Of a stretch of DNA of 41,144 nucleotides, positions 34,951-41,144 are shown piece after piece. Both the position numbers and the translations under genes were made by a program. The stretch's first letter is position 1; the number at the start of each line of letters is the position of its first letter. The DNA is from Desulfoferrobacter suflitae (GTDB taxonomy: Bacteria; Desulfobacterota; Syntrophobacteria; Syntrophobacterales; Syntrophobacteraceae), in contig NZ_JAIBKA010000020.1 of the NCBI RefSeq assembly GCF_022603395.1, forward strand, positions 1-41,144. Reading direction: 5' to 3'. The notes beneath the pieces were generated by a model. It worked only from the letters and a program-made list of their open reading frames with translations. It was not told where the DNA came from and did no database searches.

Positions 34951-37059
34951 TTAGAATCGCGCTTGAAGCCCGGCTCGAATGGTCCTTCCCGGCATAGGAT
35001 AGCCGTTGACAAAGGAATATTCCCGATCGAGCAGGTTATCGATGGCCAGGTAAGTGTTGAATGCTTTCACGGGGTGGAAATCGAAGCGCAGGGAGAACAA
35101 GGGAAACCCGCTTTTGTCTACACCCTTGCCATAGGTCGAAGAGGTATAGTCCCAATCCTGGACAACCTGCGGGCCAAAATAGGAAACGTTGAACTGCAGC
35201 ACCGACTTGCCGTTGAAATCGCATCGTATCCCGCCTGTCATACTTGCTTCAGGAACATAGGGTACGGTGCTTGAACCGAGCGTCTGGGCATAGCTGTCGT
35301 CTTCAATCTCGCGCTGCGTGTAATAGATGAAATCCGCATAGCTGCTCAGCCGTATCCAGTCGGCATAGGGAAACGGAATCTGGTAGTCTATGTAGCCTTC
35401 CAGGCCGGAAAAAATCGCTCCCTTCACATTTTCATAGGTGGTCCAGGTACAGTCGCCATCCACGCATGTGTTGAAACCGCCGGTGATTTTGTCGGTGTAA
35501 TCGGTGTAGAAGAAACCCAGCCCGCCGCTCAAGCGTAGATATTCGGCGTCCAATCCCACTTCCCAGGTGGTGCTTTTTTCCGCATTGAGATTGGGGTTAC
35601 CTATGATCTTCATGTAGGATTGATAGTCGTATCGTCCCGCCAGCTCGTCGGCGGCCGGAACACGAAAGCCCGTTCCAACCGCCGCCCTCGCACCCAGCCA
35701 GTCGAGCGGAAAATACTTTGCCCCGGCGCGCCAACTAACGTGGTCAAAGCTTTCACCGCGCGGCACGACATCCAATCCCTCGGTCTCCTTTATGGCCTCA
35801 TCGAAGTAGTCATAGCGAACGCCCAAAAGAAGGGATAACCGGTCCCAATCGATTTGCTGTTCTGCAAAGCCGGCGAAGTTGTCGTAAGTCGTGTCGGGGC
35901 TGTAATTGAAGCCGCGCGGGTTGGTTTCAGACGTCACGCCGATCTCGTCCCAGTCGAACCCCAGCAGCAGCCGTCCCAGAGAAAAGGTGGGAATACTCAG
36001 ATGGCTCCTTACCCCGTTCGTGGTCGTTTCCGTGGTGGAAGACGAGTAGCCCCATTCGACAGCCGGATCGTTGGCGGTACTGCGATCGAATACGCCGTAG
36101 CCGCTGACATGCCAATTTACGTCGGAATCTCGCAGGCTGCCGTCGTAAGCGATGGAGCCATAGCGGCGCAAGACTTCTTTATGGTCGTCAAAATCGGGAG
36201 CATAGATGGGGCCCGGAGTCCCGGCAACGGGGATATGAAAATAACTTCCGGTCGCAAACAGCGTATGGTTTTTCACAGGGGCCGCATGAAGGCTTAAAGC
36301 ATAGGCCTCATCCCGGTATTTGGTGTTCTTGACCCGTTGTCCGCTGCCGTCGGTATAGTCCTGGTTTTCAAGGTGGCTGGCCGTTCCGGAAAAGCCGAGC
36401 CGCTCATCAAACAGTCCCCCAAGGACCTCGCCGGCTACCCTGTACTGATTGAAGCTGCCATATTCCGCCGTCCCCTGAACCGTGGGCTTGCCTCTGCCTT
36501 TGCGAGTGATGATGTTGATCACCCCGCCCATGGCTGCCGACCCGTAAATGACAGAGCCGGGCCCCCGCACAACCTCCACCCGCTCGACGTTGTCCGTGGG
36601 AATGACGGCGATATTTCCCGTACCGGCCCGGTGCCCGTCAATCAGGATCAACACCCTGCCTTTAATATCGCTGCCCATGGTATCCGTGCGAAAACCTCGA
36701 ATTTCCACCGCCGAAAGGGCTCCCGGATACTTCTGGAACTGCGACGGCAATTTTTCAATGAGAAGCTCGGAGAGATTATTGGACCGAGATTTTTCGATTT
36801 CCTCTCTCGCAATGACCTGAACCCGAACCGGCAGCTTTTGGACAGGAGTTGGAAGCAGAGTCGCGGTGACAACGACTTCGTCCATTTGCAGATCGGCTTT
36901 GCTCTGTTGCTCCTTGTCCTTTTCATCCGTGCCCCGCCTCGCTTCGCTGAAACCGCTTAGCGCTGCCTCGCCGCCGCCTTCGGCAGTGACGCGGAAAACG
37001 TGCGCCACATTTGCGAACACAAACAAGATTACCAGTAGGAGTAGTTGTACGGGCTTCAA
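34951..37059 (-). CDS. btuB: TonB-dependent outer-membrane receptor, probably for corrinoids
   Basis: 702 aa, TTG start at 37059 with AAAGGAGG upstream. A signal peptide (about 1-27) is followed by a charged linker and a TonB box, MDEVVVTA (about 60). The plug domain follows (VQVIAREEIEKSRSNNLSEL, GRVLILIDGHRAGTG, VERVEVVRGPGSVIYGSAAM, GGVINIITRKG), and then a 22-strand-type barrel ending GYPMPGRTIRAGLQARF, with the C-terminal aromatic Phe. The BtuB name rests on two cobalamin riboswitches directly upstream and on the cbiZ and cobN genes in the same unit. The ligand could be cobalamin, an incomplete corrinoid or another tetrapyrrole. Confidence 0.88.
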   Translation of the reverse strand: MKPVQLLLLVILFVFANVAHVFRVTAEGGGEAALSGFSEARRGTDEKDKEQQSKADLQMDEVVVTATLLPTPVQKLPVRVQVIAREEIEKSRSNNLSELLIEKLPSQFQKYPGALSAVEIRGFRTDTMGSDIKGRVLILIDGHRAGTGNIAVIPTDNVERVEVVRGPGSVIYGSAAMGGVINIITRKGRGKPTVQGTAEYGSFNQYRVAGEVLGGLFDERLGFSGTASHLENQDYTDGSGQRVKNTKYRDEAYALSLHAAPVKNHTLFATGSYFHIPVAGTPGPIYAPDFDDHKEVLRRYGSIAYDGSLRDSDVNWHVSGYGVFDRSTANDPAVEWGYSSSTTETTTNGVRSHLSIPTFSLGRLLLGFDWDEIGVTSETNPRGFNYSPDTTYDNFAGFAEQQIDWDRLSLLLGVRYDYFDEAIKETEGLDVVPRGESFDHVSWRAGAKYFPLDWLGARAAVGTGFRVPAADELAGRYDYQSYMKIIGNPNLNAEKSTTWEVGLDAEYLRLSGGLGFFYTDYTDKITGGFNTCVDGDCTWTTYENVKGAIFSGLEGYIDYQIPFPYADWIRLSSYADFIYYTQREIEDDSYAQTLGSSTVPYVPEASMTGGIRCDFNGKSVLQFNVSYFGPQVVQDWDYTSSTYGKGVDKSGFPLFSLRFDFHPVKAFNTYLAIDNLLDREYSFVNGYPMPGRTIRAGLQARF

Positions 37060-37105
37060 ATTAAAGACCTCCTTTCCTCCCTCGAGGAATGAGAATCGGT
37101 TTGAT

Positions 37106-37242
37106 GCATCGATAGGTCTCCTGGCTCACGTTCATCCTACTCGCCGCGCCTTCCCGTTTAAACAGTGGCATCCTTGCGGCTTTCGTCCCGATTACAGTCG
37201 CGGGGCGGCGGAAGCTTTGCACTTCCTTCCCTTGATCGATGC
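37106..37242 (-). ncRNA. Cobalamin riboswitch, proximal to btuB
   Basis: Minus strand. P1 arms GCATCGAT (37106-37113) and ATCGATGC (37235-37242) close the element. The B12 box GCCACTG is at 37163-37169, followed by GGGAAGGCG and the conserved AGGATGAACGTGAGCCAGGA and GACCT. It ends about 28 bases before the btuB ribosome binding site. I see no terminator between it and btuB, so control is probably at translation. Confidence 0.92.
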
Positions 37243-37281
37243 AGCTTGTTCAAAAACCGGGTGCATACTTGGCAAAAGGCC

Positions 37282-37317
37282 AAAAAAAAATCCTTAGAGC
37301 TTTAAGCTCTAAGGATT
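37282..37317 (-). terminator. Intrinsic terminator between the two riboswitches
   Basis: On the minus strand a perfect stem AATCCTTAGAGCTT / AAGCTCTAAGGATT is followed by nine T residues (37282-37290). It lies directly after the distal riboswitch, so it may be its expression platform. Confidence 0.9.
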
Positions 37318-37384
37318 GCATCCCGGGTCACTTGGTCCTTCAGCGGTTCATCGGCTGGCTCCTCGCAGCGATTCCCCAGCAAGC

Positions 37385-37606
37385 ATCAGGCAGGTCTTCT
37401 GACTCACGGATCTTTCTACTCTCCGAGCCTTCCCGAATACGGTCGTCGGATGTCAGAAATCAGAATAAGCGCAGAGTTACCGACATCTGATTTCCGAAAT
37501 CCGCCTGCCGTCAACACAGTGGCTTTGCCGGATTTCGTCCCCGTTCACAGCGGCGGGACCGTTCCCGAATCACACGGGATTCCCTTTTAAACTCACAGTA
37601 CCTGAT
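37385..37606 (-). ncRNA. Cobalamin riboswitch, distal, with enlarged side stem
   Basis: Minus strand. The B12 box GCCACTG is at 37517-37523 and the conserved GGGAAGGC...GAGTAGAAAGATCCGTGAGTCAGAAGACCTGCC block occupies about 37390-37437; ATCAGG/CCTGAT may form P1. Between the B12 box and GGGAAGG lies an insertion of about 75 bases that can fold through GAAATCAG and CTGATTTC, much larger than in the proximal copy. It ends near the intrinsic terminator at 37282-37317. Confidence 0.85.
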
Positions 37607-37634
37607 CTTGTAAAAGCAAATTCAAAGTGCAACT

Positions 37635-37663
37635 ACCATACTCGCTGCCAGCAGACTTGTCAA
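37635..37663 (-). promoter_or_regulatory. Sigma70 promoter of the corrinoid locus
   Basis: Minus strand. TTGACA (37658-37663) and TATGGT (37635-37640) are separated by exactly 17 bases, placing the transcript start about 25 bases before the distal riboswitch. Confidence 0.75.
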
Positions 37664-37774
37664 CACAGGATCAATCACACACCGGATCAACGAGAGGCTA
37701 TTTTGGGAAGAACCCGGACAATCATCGGATCTACCTTTACTATAACGTTAAAGAAAATGGCTTTAGCTTCCAGT

Positions 37775-37866
37775 AGGCTGCTGGGTTGAGGTACGAAACC
37801 AAGCAAAATAGGCGTTGGGTTTCGTCACGCGTACCGCATGATTCAACCCAACCCACACCACAAACA
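37775..37866. repeat. Imperfect inverted repeat, MITE-like
   Basis: GGGTTGAGGTACGAAACC on the left and GGGTTTCGTCACG...TTCAACCCAACCC on the right form a long imperfect palindrome. Similar GTTGGGTT-type repeats are found scattered in many genomes. The stretch from 37664 to 38015 holds no gene I recognise. Confidence 0.45.
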
Positions 37867-38015
37867 TCAGCTTGGAAGCTATAGACCCACACCGGAGGAG
37901 CTGGATAGGGAAAAAAGCTGGTATGCGGTGAAAACCGACCAATGCCGTCGGATTTTCCTGTTGAGTCCGTTGAACCGAAAAAGGCTAAGGTGAAATAGGT
38001 GAAGTATAACAACAC

Positions 38016-38051
38016 GATGGGTTAGGCGCGTCAATTTGCGCCTAACCCATC
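38016..38051. terminator. Strong hairpin after the beta-helix gene
   Basis: Two perfect 14-base arms, GATGGGTTAGGCGC and GCGCCTAACCCATC, with an 8-base loop, lie about 40 bases after the stop of the minus-strand beta-helix gene. There is no T-tract, so it could be a terminator aided by Rho or a dispersed repeat. Confidence 0.5.
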
Positions 38052-38089
38052 AAATGGAGCGCTTAAGGGAAATGGCGTATAATCATCCG

Positions 38090-39481
38090 TCAGTCGATCA
38101 GCAGTATCAACAGGGATGGCGACCAAACTTTGTCGGCGTCGGCACGGTATTCGTCGGCGCCAATGTCAGAGGCTTCTCCCAGGGGGCGAAGGTGGCAGTC
38201 GATGTCGCCGGATGCATCTGCAGGCGCCGCAACCTGGTCGATGGCGGCGGCCGCCGAAGCCGCCAGGTGCAGGTCGCCGCCGGCGCCGTTTACAAACAGC
38301 GCCAGGGGCTGGTGTTGGAGATTTCCCGCCAGGGAGGCCGTGGCGTTGTCTCGCTCCCAAAGATCGTGAGTGACGAGATTGTTGATGAGGTCCACGTCGG
38401 TCAAGGGAAAGCGCCATTCGATGGAGGATGCCGAAGGAGCCCGGGTGGATGCCACGGTATTGTGCATCACCCGCACACCGCAGGCCTGCCACAGGCTGAT
38501 GCCCGAATCGAAGCCGTCTTCCGATGCAAACAGGGCGCTGTCACCGGCAAACACGAAGTTATTGCGAATAATGCCTCCGTAGTGATCCACATACGCACCA
38601 CCTGCAGCCGGGCATGGATTGTCCGGGTAGGTTCGGATGCTGCCGTCGCCGCTCGTCACCAAACCAAAGCCAATGCCCCGGGCATTATTGCGCAGCACGT
38701 TGCGCTCCACCACGGTGTCCCGGCTGCTTCGCCAGAAATGGATGGCATGTTCCGACAGACCGCTTGCACACCAAAAGCCTTCGATCAGATTGTCCCGTAC
38801 GATCCAGTTGCGCGCCTGATGAGCATCCACACCGCCCGTGTAACAGTCGTTCACATGCAGCCGCCCGGCGGCGGTGAGCTCGATGTGGGAGCAGGCGATC
38901 AGACCGTCGTCGGTATAGGAGCCGGCAGCGGCAGGATTGATCTTGATGGCCTGTTCTCCCGGATCGACGATGTGGACGTTGTAAATGGCGGTGTTCAGGG
39001 TGTGGGCGCCGTCCGATGACATCACGTGGATGGGGTGGGCCGCTGCTTCCCGCAGCGTCAAGTCCCCAAGGGTGACATTGGAGGCGAGAATCTGCACAAT
39101 TTCCGTGGTGATGTAGTTGCCGTCGAGCACCACCGCCTCGCGATCGCCGCTGCTGGAGCGGAGGGTAACGCCGGGCGTGATGATACTGAGGCAGGCGCCA
39201 TTGAGATTGTAAATTCCGTCTGCAATAAGGATTGTGGCACCCGGCGCAGCATCGTTCACCGCATTCAACAGCTGCTGCACGGTTGCCACCTGCACCGTGT
39301 CGCCGGCGGCAGGCGCAAGCGGAGGGCAGGCGCGGGCTGCGGGGAGACTCGCGGCATGGGCCAAAGGGGCCGAAGTTTGGCTGGCTGCACACAAGCAAAA
39401 TGAGGCGTACTGTCCGCTGGCCGGCAACACCGCCAGCAGCAACAAAACACCCGAAGCCCACTTGTGATAGATGATCCTCAT
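38090..39481 (-). CDS. Exported right-handed beta-helix protein
   Basis: 463 aa from ATG 39481 (AGGAGG 8 bases upstream). A signal peptide covers about 1-22. The protein then has the parallel beta-helix pattern of pectate-lyase/NosD-like proteins: VQQLLNAVNDAAPGATILIADGIYNL at the start, then repeated coils such as VTLRSSSGDREAVVLDGNYI, HAIHFWRSSRDTVVERNVLR and GIIRNNFVF. Catalytic residues cannot be assigned; a polysaccharide-binding or -cleaving role is possible. The C-terminal region holds a DIGADEY motif, common at the end of such proteins, followed by WSPSLLILLID, a short hydrophobic tail. A small secreted-protein gene lies upstream in the same direction. Confidence 0.85.
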   Translation of the reverse strand: MRIIYHKWASGVLLLLAVLPASGQYASFCLCAASQTSAPLAHAASLPAARACPPLAPAAGDTVQVATVQQLLNAVNDAAPGATILIADGIYNLNGACLSIITPGVTLRSSSGDREAVVLDGNYITTEIVQILASNVTLGDLTLREAAAHPIHVMSSDGAHTLNTAIYNVHIVDPGEQAIKINPAAAGSYTDDGLIACSHIELTAAGRLHVNDCYTGGVDAHQARNWIVRDNLIEGFWCASGLSEHAIHFWRSSRDTVVERNVLRNNARGIGFGLVTSGDGSIRTYPDNPCPAAGGAYVDHYGGIIRNNFVFAGDSALFASEDGFDSGISLWQACGVRVMHNTVASTRAPSASSIEWRFPLTDVDLINNLVTHDLWERDNATASLAGNLQHQPLALFVNGAGGDLHLAASAAAAIDQVAAPADASGDIDCHLRPLGEASDIGADEYRADADKVWSPSLLILLID

Positions 39482-39678
39482 TACTTGGCCTCCTGCTGAT
39501 GACGGCAAATTATCGAGGCACGGAGCTATCTGGTACAGGTTCAAAGGGCATTTTTCGTGCCGTCGGTCAACCTCGGGTCAAAATGCAACCGCAGGCGGTT
39601 CGCCAGCATAACAGTACTGCCAGGGAGTGCTTTGCACCCCCTGATCTGCAGTTGCGGCGAGATCGTGTGAATGCGAAG

Positions 39679-40059
39679 CTACGCCATCAATTGAGAGGAA
39701 TGACCACGGCTCCGCCCGGTTTCTTCAACTGGCTGAGGGGCACCGCGTTCGAATAAGTTCGATTGAATCGCCCTGATGGTAGTGGAGGTATCAAAATGAA
39801 TTTTGTAACGATAAGCGAGGGTGCTGCCTGCGGGAGCGTAATCTGTGCCGTAAAAATGCACGGACTGTCCCGAAAAAGGGGCTAAGGGGTTGTTGCTTTG
39901 TGAGATGAAACCGCTTTGATTAGTACCTGCGGGATAGATCGCCGAGCCGTCTTCAAAGGTCACCGTCATGTCTGCTTGCACAGGTGCGCACAGCATGACG
40001 AAAGTCAACCCGATGGTCCATGCCAGGTTCAAGACAATCGTGTGTTTCTTCCCCTTCAT
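39679..40059 (-). CDS. Small secreted protein, probable 3' frameshift
   Basis: 126 aa from ATG 40059 (GGAGG 6 bases upstream). A signal peptide (about 1-30, ending VQADM) is followed by a beta-rich stretch, VTFEDGSAIYPAG, SVHFYGTDYAPAGSTLAYRY. The family is unknown to me. The last 25 residues in this frame look non-protein-like (GRSRGHSSQLMA), while the next frame reads YSNAVPLSQLKKPGGAVVIP and stops at 39687. A one-base change near 39757 may have shifted the frame. Confidence 0.55.
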   Translation of the reverse strand: MKGKKHTIVLNLAWTIGLTFVMLCAPVQADMTVTFEDGSAIYPAGTNQSGFISQSNNPLAPFSGQSVHFYGTDYAPAGSTLAYRYKIHFDTSTTIRAIQSNLFERGAPQPVEETGRSRGHSSQLMA

Positions 40060-40472
40060 TTGCTGCCTCCTATGGTTTTGTTTTTCCGCTGGACTCACCT
40101 TGATCACTATCCCCATTGGGGGTGTTCACCAATTGATGGCCACCCAACCAAGACAACTGACTTTAAAGCGAACAGCCAGGAAAAGACCAGGCAGGGAAAG
40201 CAGTATTCGGTGTGTTGGGAAATAAGAGCTCCCCTGAAATTTTCACCAATTGAGTTTAAAAAATAGGATTTCAGCGTCGCATGGGTCACGTGAAATGGAG
40301 CAAGGAGCTGCATGATCAATGGAACATTTCTGCTGCAATGTCAAGAAAGGTTTTTAATTTGAACGAGTTGCTTGTGATGTTAAGAGGATGACGCATCTTA
40401 TCGCTTGGTGAGAGAGGCGGTCGATCGAACACTTTTAGCAGCAGTTCCGCCGTTTGCAGTCGGAGGGCCCAC
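40060..40472. other. Intergenic region upstream of the secreted protein
   Basis: About 410 bp, AT-richer than its surroundings. I see no gene, no clear promoter pair and no RNA motif here. It separates the minus-strand secreted-protein gene from the propeller fragment. Confidence 0.4.
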
Positions 40473-40735
40473 CAGTATGCCCTTGCCGTGAGCTCTTTTT
40501 CGACCAATTCCCTGCTGCTGTGGGAAAACTGCCACAACGGCAATTACGACATTTGCGGGCAACCGGTAGATAAGAACGGCAATCCGCTTGGCACCCATTT
40601 GGTCATTTGCGTCCAAGCGCATCATCAATATCATCCGGCGGTTGCTTTCGGAAACTCTATGCATCTGGTGGTCTGGCGTGACTACCGAAGCGGGGTGTGG
40701 GACATCCAGGGGACTGACCATTCCAACCGCCAGTG
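40473..40735 (+). pseudogene. Beta-propeller repeat protein fragment
   Basis: An in-frame stretch without start or stop reads QYALAVSSFSTNSLLLWENC, then NGNYDICGQPVDKNGNPLGT, then QYHPAVAFGNSMHLVVWRDY and RSGVWDIQGT. It repeats the pattern (QYxPAVAF..LVVWxDxRxGxWDIxG) of extracellular beta-propeller proteins, about one and a half blades. Both flanks lose similarity, the right one near the CRISPR array. Confidence 0.65.
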
Positions 40736-40794
40736 CCGTGCGGGCTGGAGTAGGCTCCGTCTTGGGTCTGGTGTTGGTAATCGATCACTCTCCC

Positions 40795-41144
40795 GTTTCA
40801 ATCCTTGTTGTTCTGGATGTGCCTCCATCGGAAGGAATATGGAATCAATGTTGAGTATCACGAATGGTGTTTCAATCCTTGTTGTTCTGGATGTGCCTCC
40901 ATCGGTATTTTGGAAAAAGGCGAAGGCGTATTTACCGAAGCAGTTTCAATCCTTGTTGTTCTGGATGTGCCTCCATCGGGCGATACAAGAATTGAAGGAG
41001 CAGTTGAATGGACTGTTTCAATCCTTGTTGTTCTGGATGTGCCTCCATCGGTCTTTCTGAGAGTTCCCTTGATGTGTCCCTCTATGAGTTTCAATCCTTG
41101 TTGTTCTGGATGTGCCTCCATCGGCGGATCATTCCCATCAGGGA
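40795..41144 (-). CRISPR. CRISPR array, five repeats, runs off the window
   Basis: Five identical 37-bp repeats start at 40795, 40869, 40943, 41015 and 41088, separated by unique spacers of 37, 37, 35 and 36 bp, with a partial fifth spacer of 20 bp at the edge. The plus-strand repeat begins GTTTCAATCC and ends CCTCCATCGG, so the minus strand ends ATTGAAAC, the usual 3' handle end. The crRNA strand is therefore probably minus, with the leader to the right of the window and the trailer at 40795. No cas gene is visible, so the type is unresolved; the ATTGAAAC end fits type I or III. Confidence 0.97.

Noticed and set aside
40858-41121. Minus-strand open frame of 87 codons with repeated TRTTRIE-like text
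   Set aside because: It is a translation of CRISPR repeats and spacers; the periodicity comes from the repeats.

Overview
The window looks like a piece of chromosome from an anaerobic or facultative Gram-negative bacterium, most likely a Desulfobacterota/Syntrophobacter-like organism. This is inferred from the gene set: system II cytochrome c maturation, a lactate-type LUD/CCG iron-sulfur oxidoreductase, TonB uptake, and decayed REP-associated transposases. The species is not proven.

Layout. Positions 1-310 hold three tandem consensus promoters pointing leftward out of the window, a pattern typical of an rRNA operon. Then comes a housekeeping block: a thioredoxin-reductase-like flavoprotein (minus strand), MutT, ResB and CcsA (cytochrome c assembly), TatA, TatB, TatC, RdgB, a degenerate B12-fold protein and an IscU-like scaffold. 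Next are a lipoprotein, an NfeD-like membrane protein, a complete OpuC/Osm-type compatible-solute ABC transporter (9418-12971) and GlpD.

From 14.8 to 25.5 kb the region is a patchwork of exported repeat proteins (a CAP-domain protein with 300-bp tandem repeats, a LamG protein with 79-aa repeats), a methyltransferase, and remnants of ISAs1, IS200 and a RAYT element. The two ends of one decayed RAYT element lie either side of the lutAB-fusion and lutC genes.

From 25.5 to 37.7 kb there is one minus-strand corrinoid locus. In transcription order it has a sigma70 promoter, a cobalamin riboswitch, an intrinsic terminator, a second cobalamin riboswitch, a TonB-dependent receptor, a DUF2162 membrane protein, an ExbB/TolQ channel, a DUF2149 protein, a BtuF-CbiZ fusion, an exported membrane-anchored CobN-like protein and a 40-aa zinc-ribbon peptide. 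Gene for gene it resembles the haem-uptake hmuRSTUV operon of Bacteroidota, but with cobalamin control and a corrinoid amidohydrolase fused to the binding protein. I infer an extracytoplasmic corrinoid capture and remodelling system. cobN is interrupted by a 1,310-bp ISL3-family element with a perfect 8-bp target duplication; removing the element and one repeat restores a 1,312-codon reading frame.

The right end holds a beta-helix exported protein, a small secreted protein with a probable frameshift, a fragment of a beta-propeller gene, and a CRISPR array (five 37-bp repeats in view) that runs off the window with no cas genes visible.
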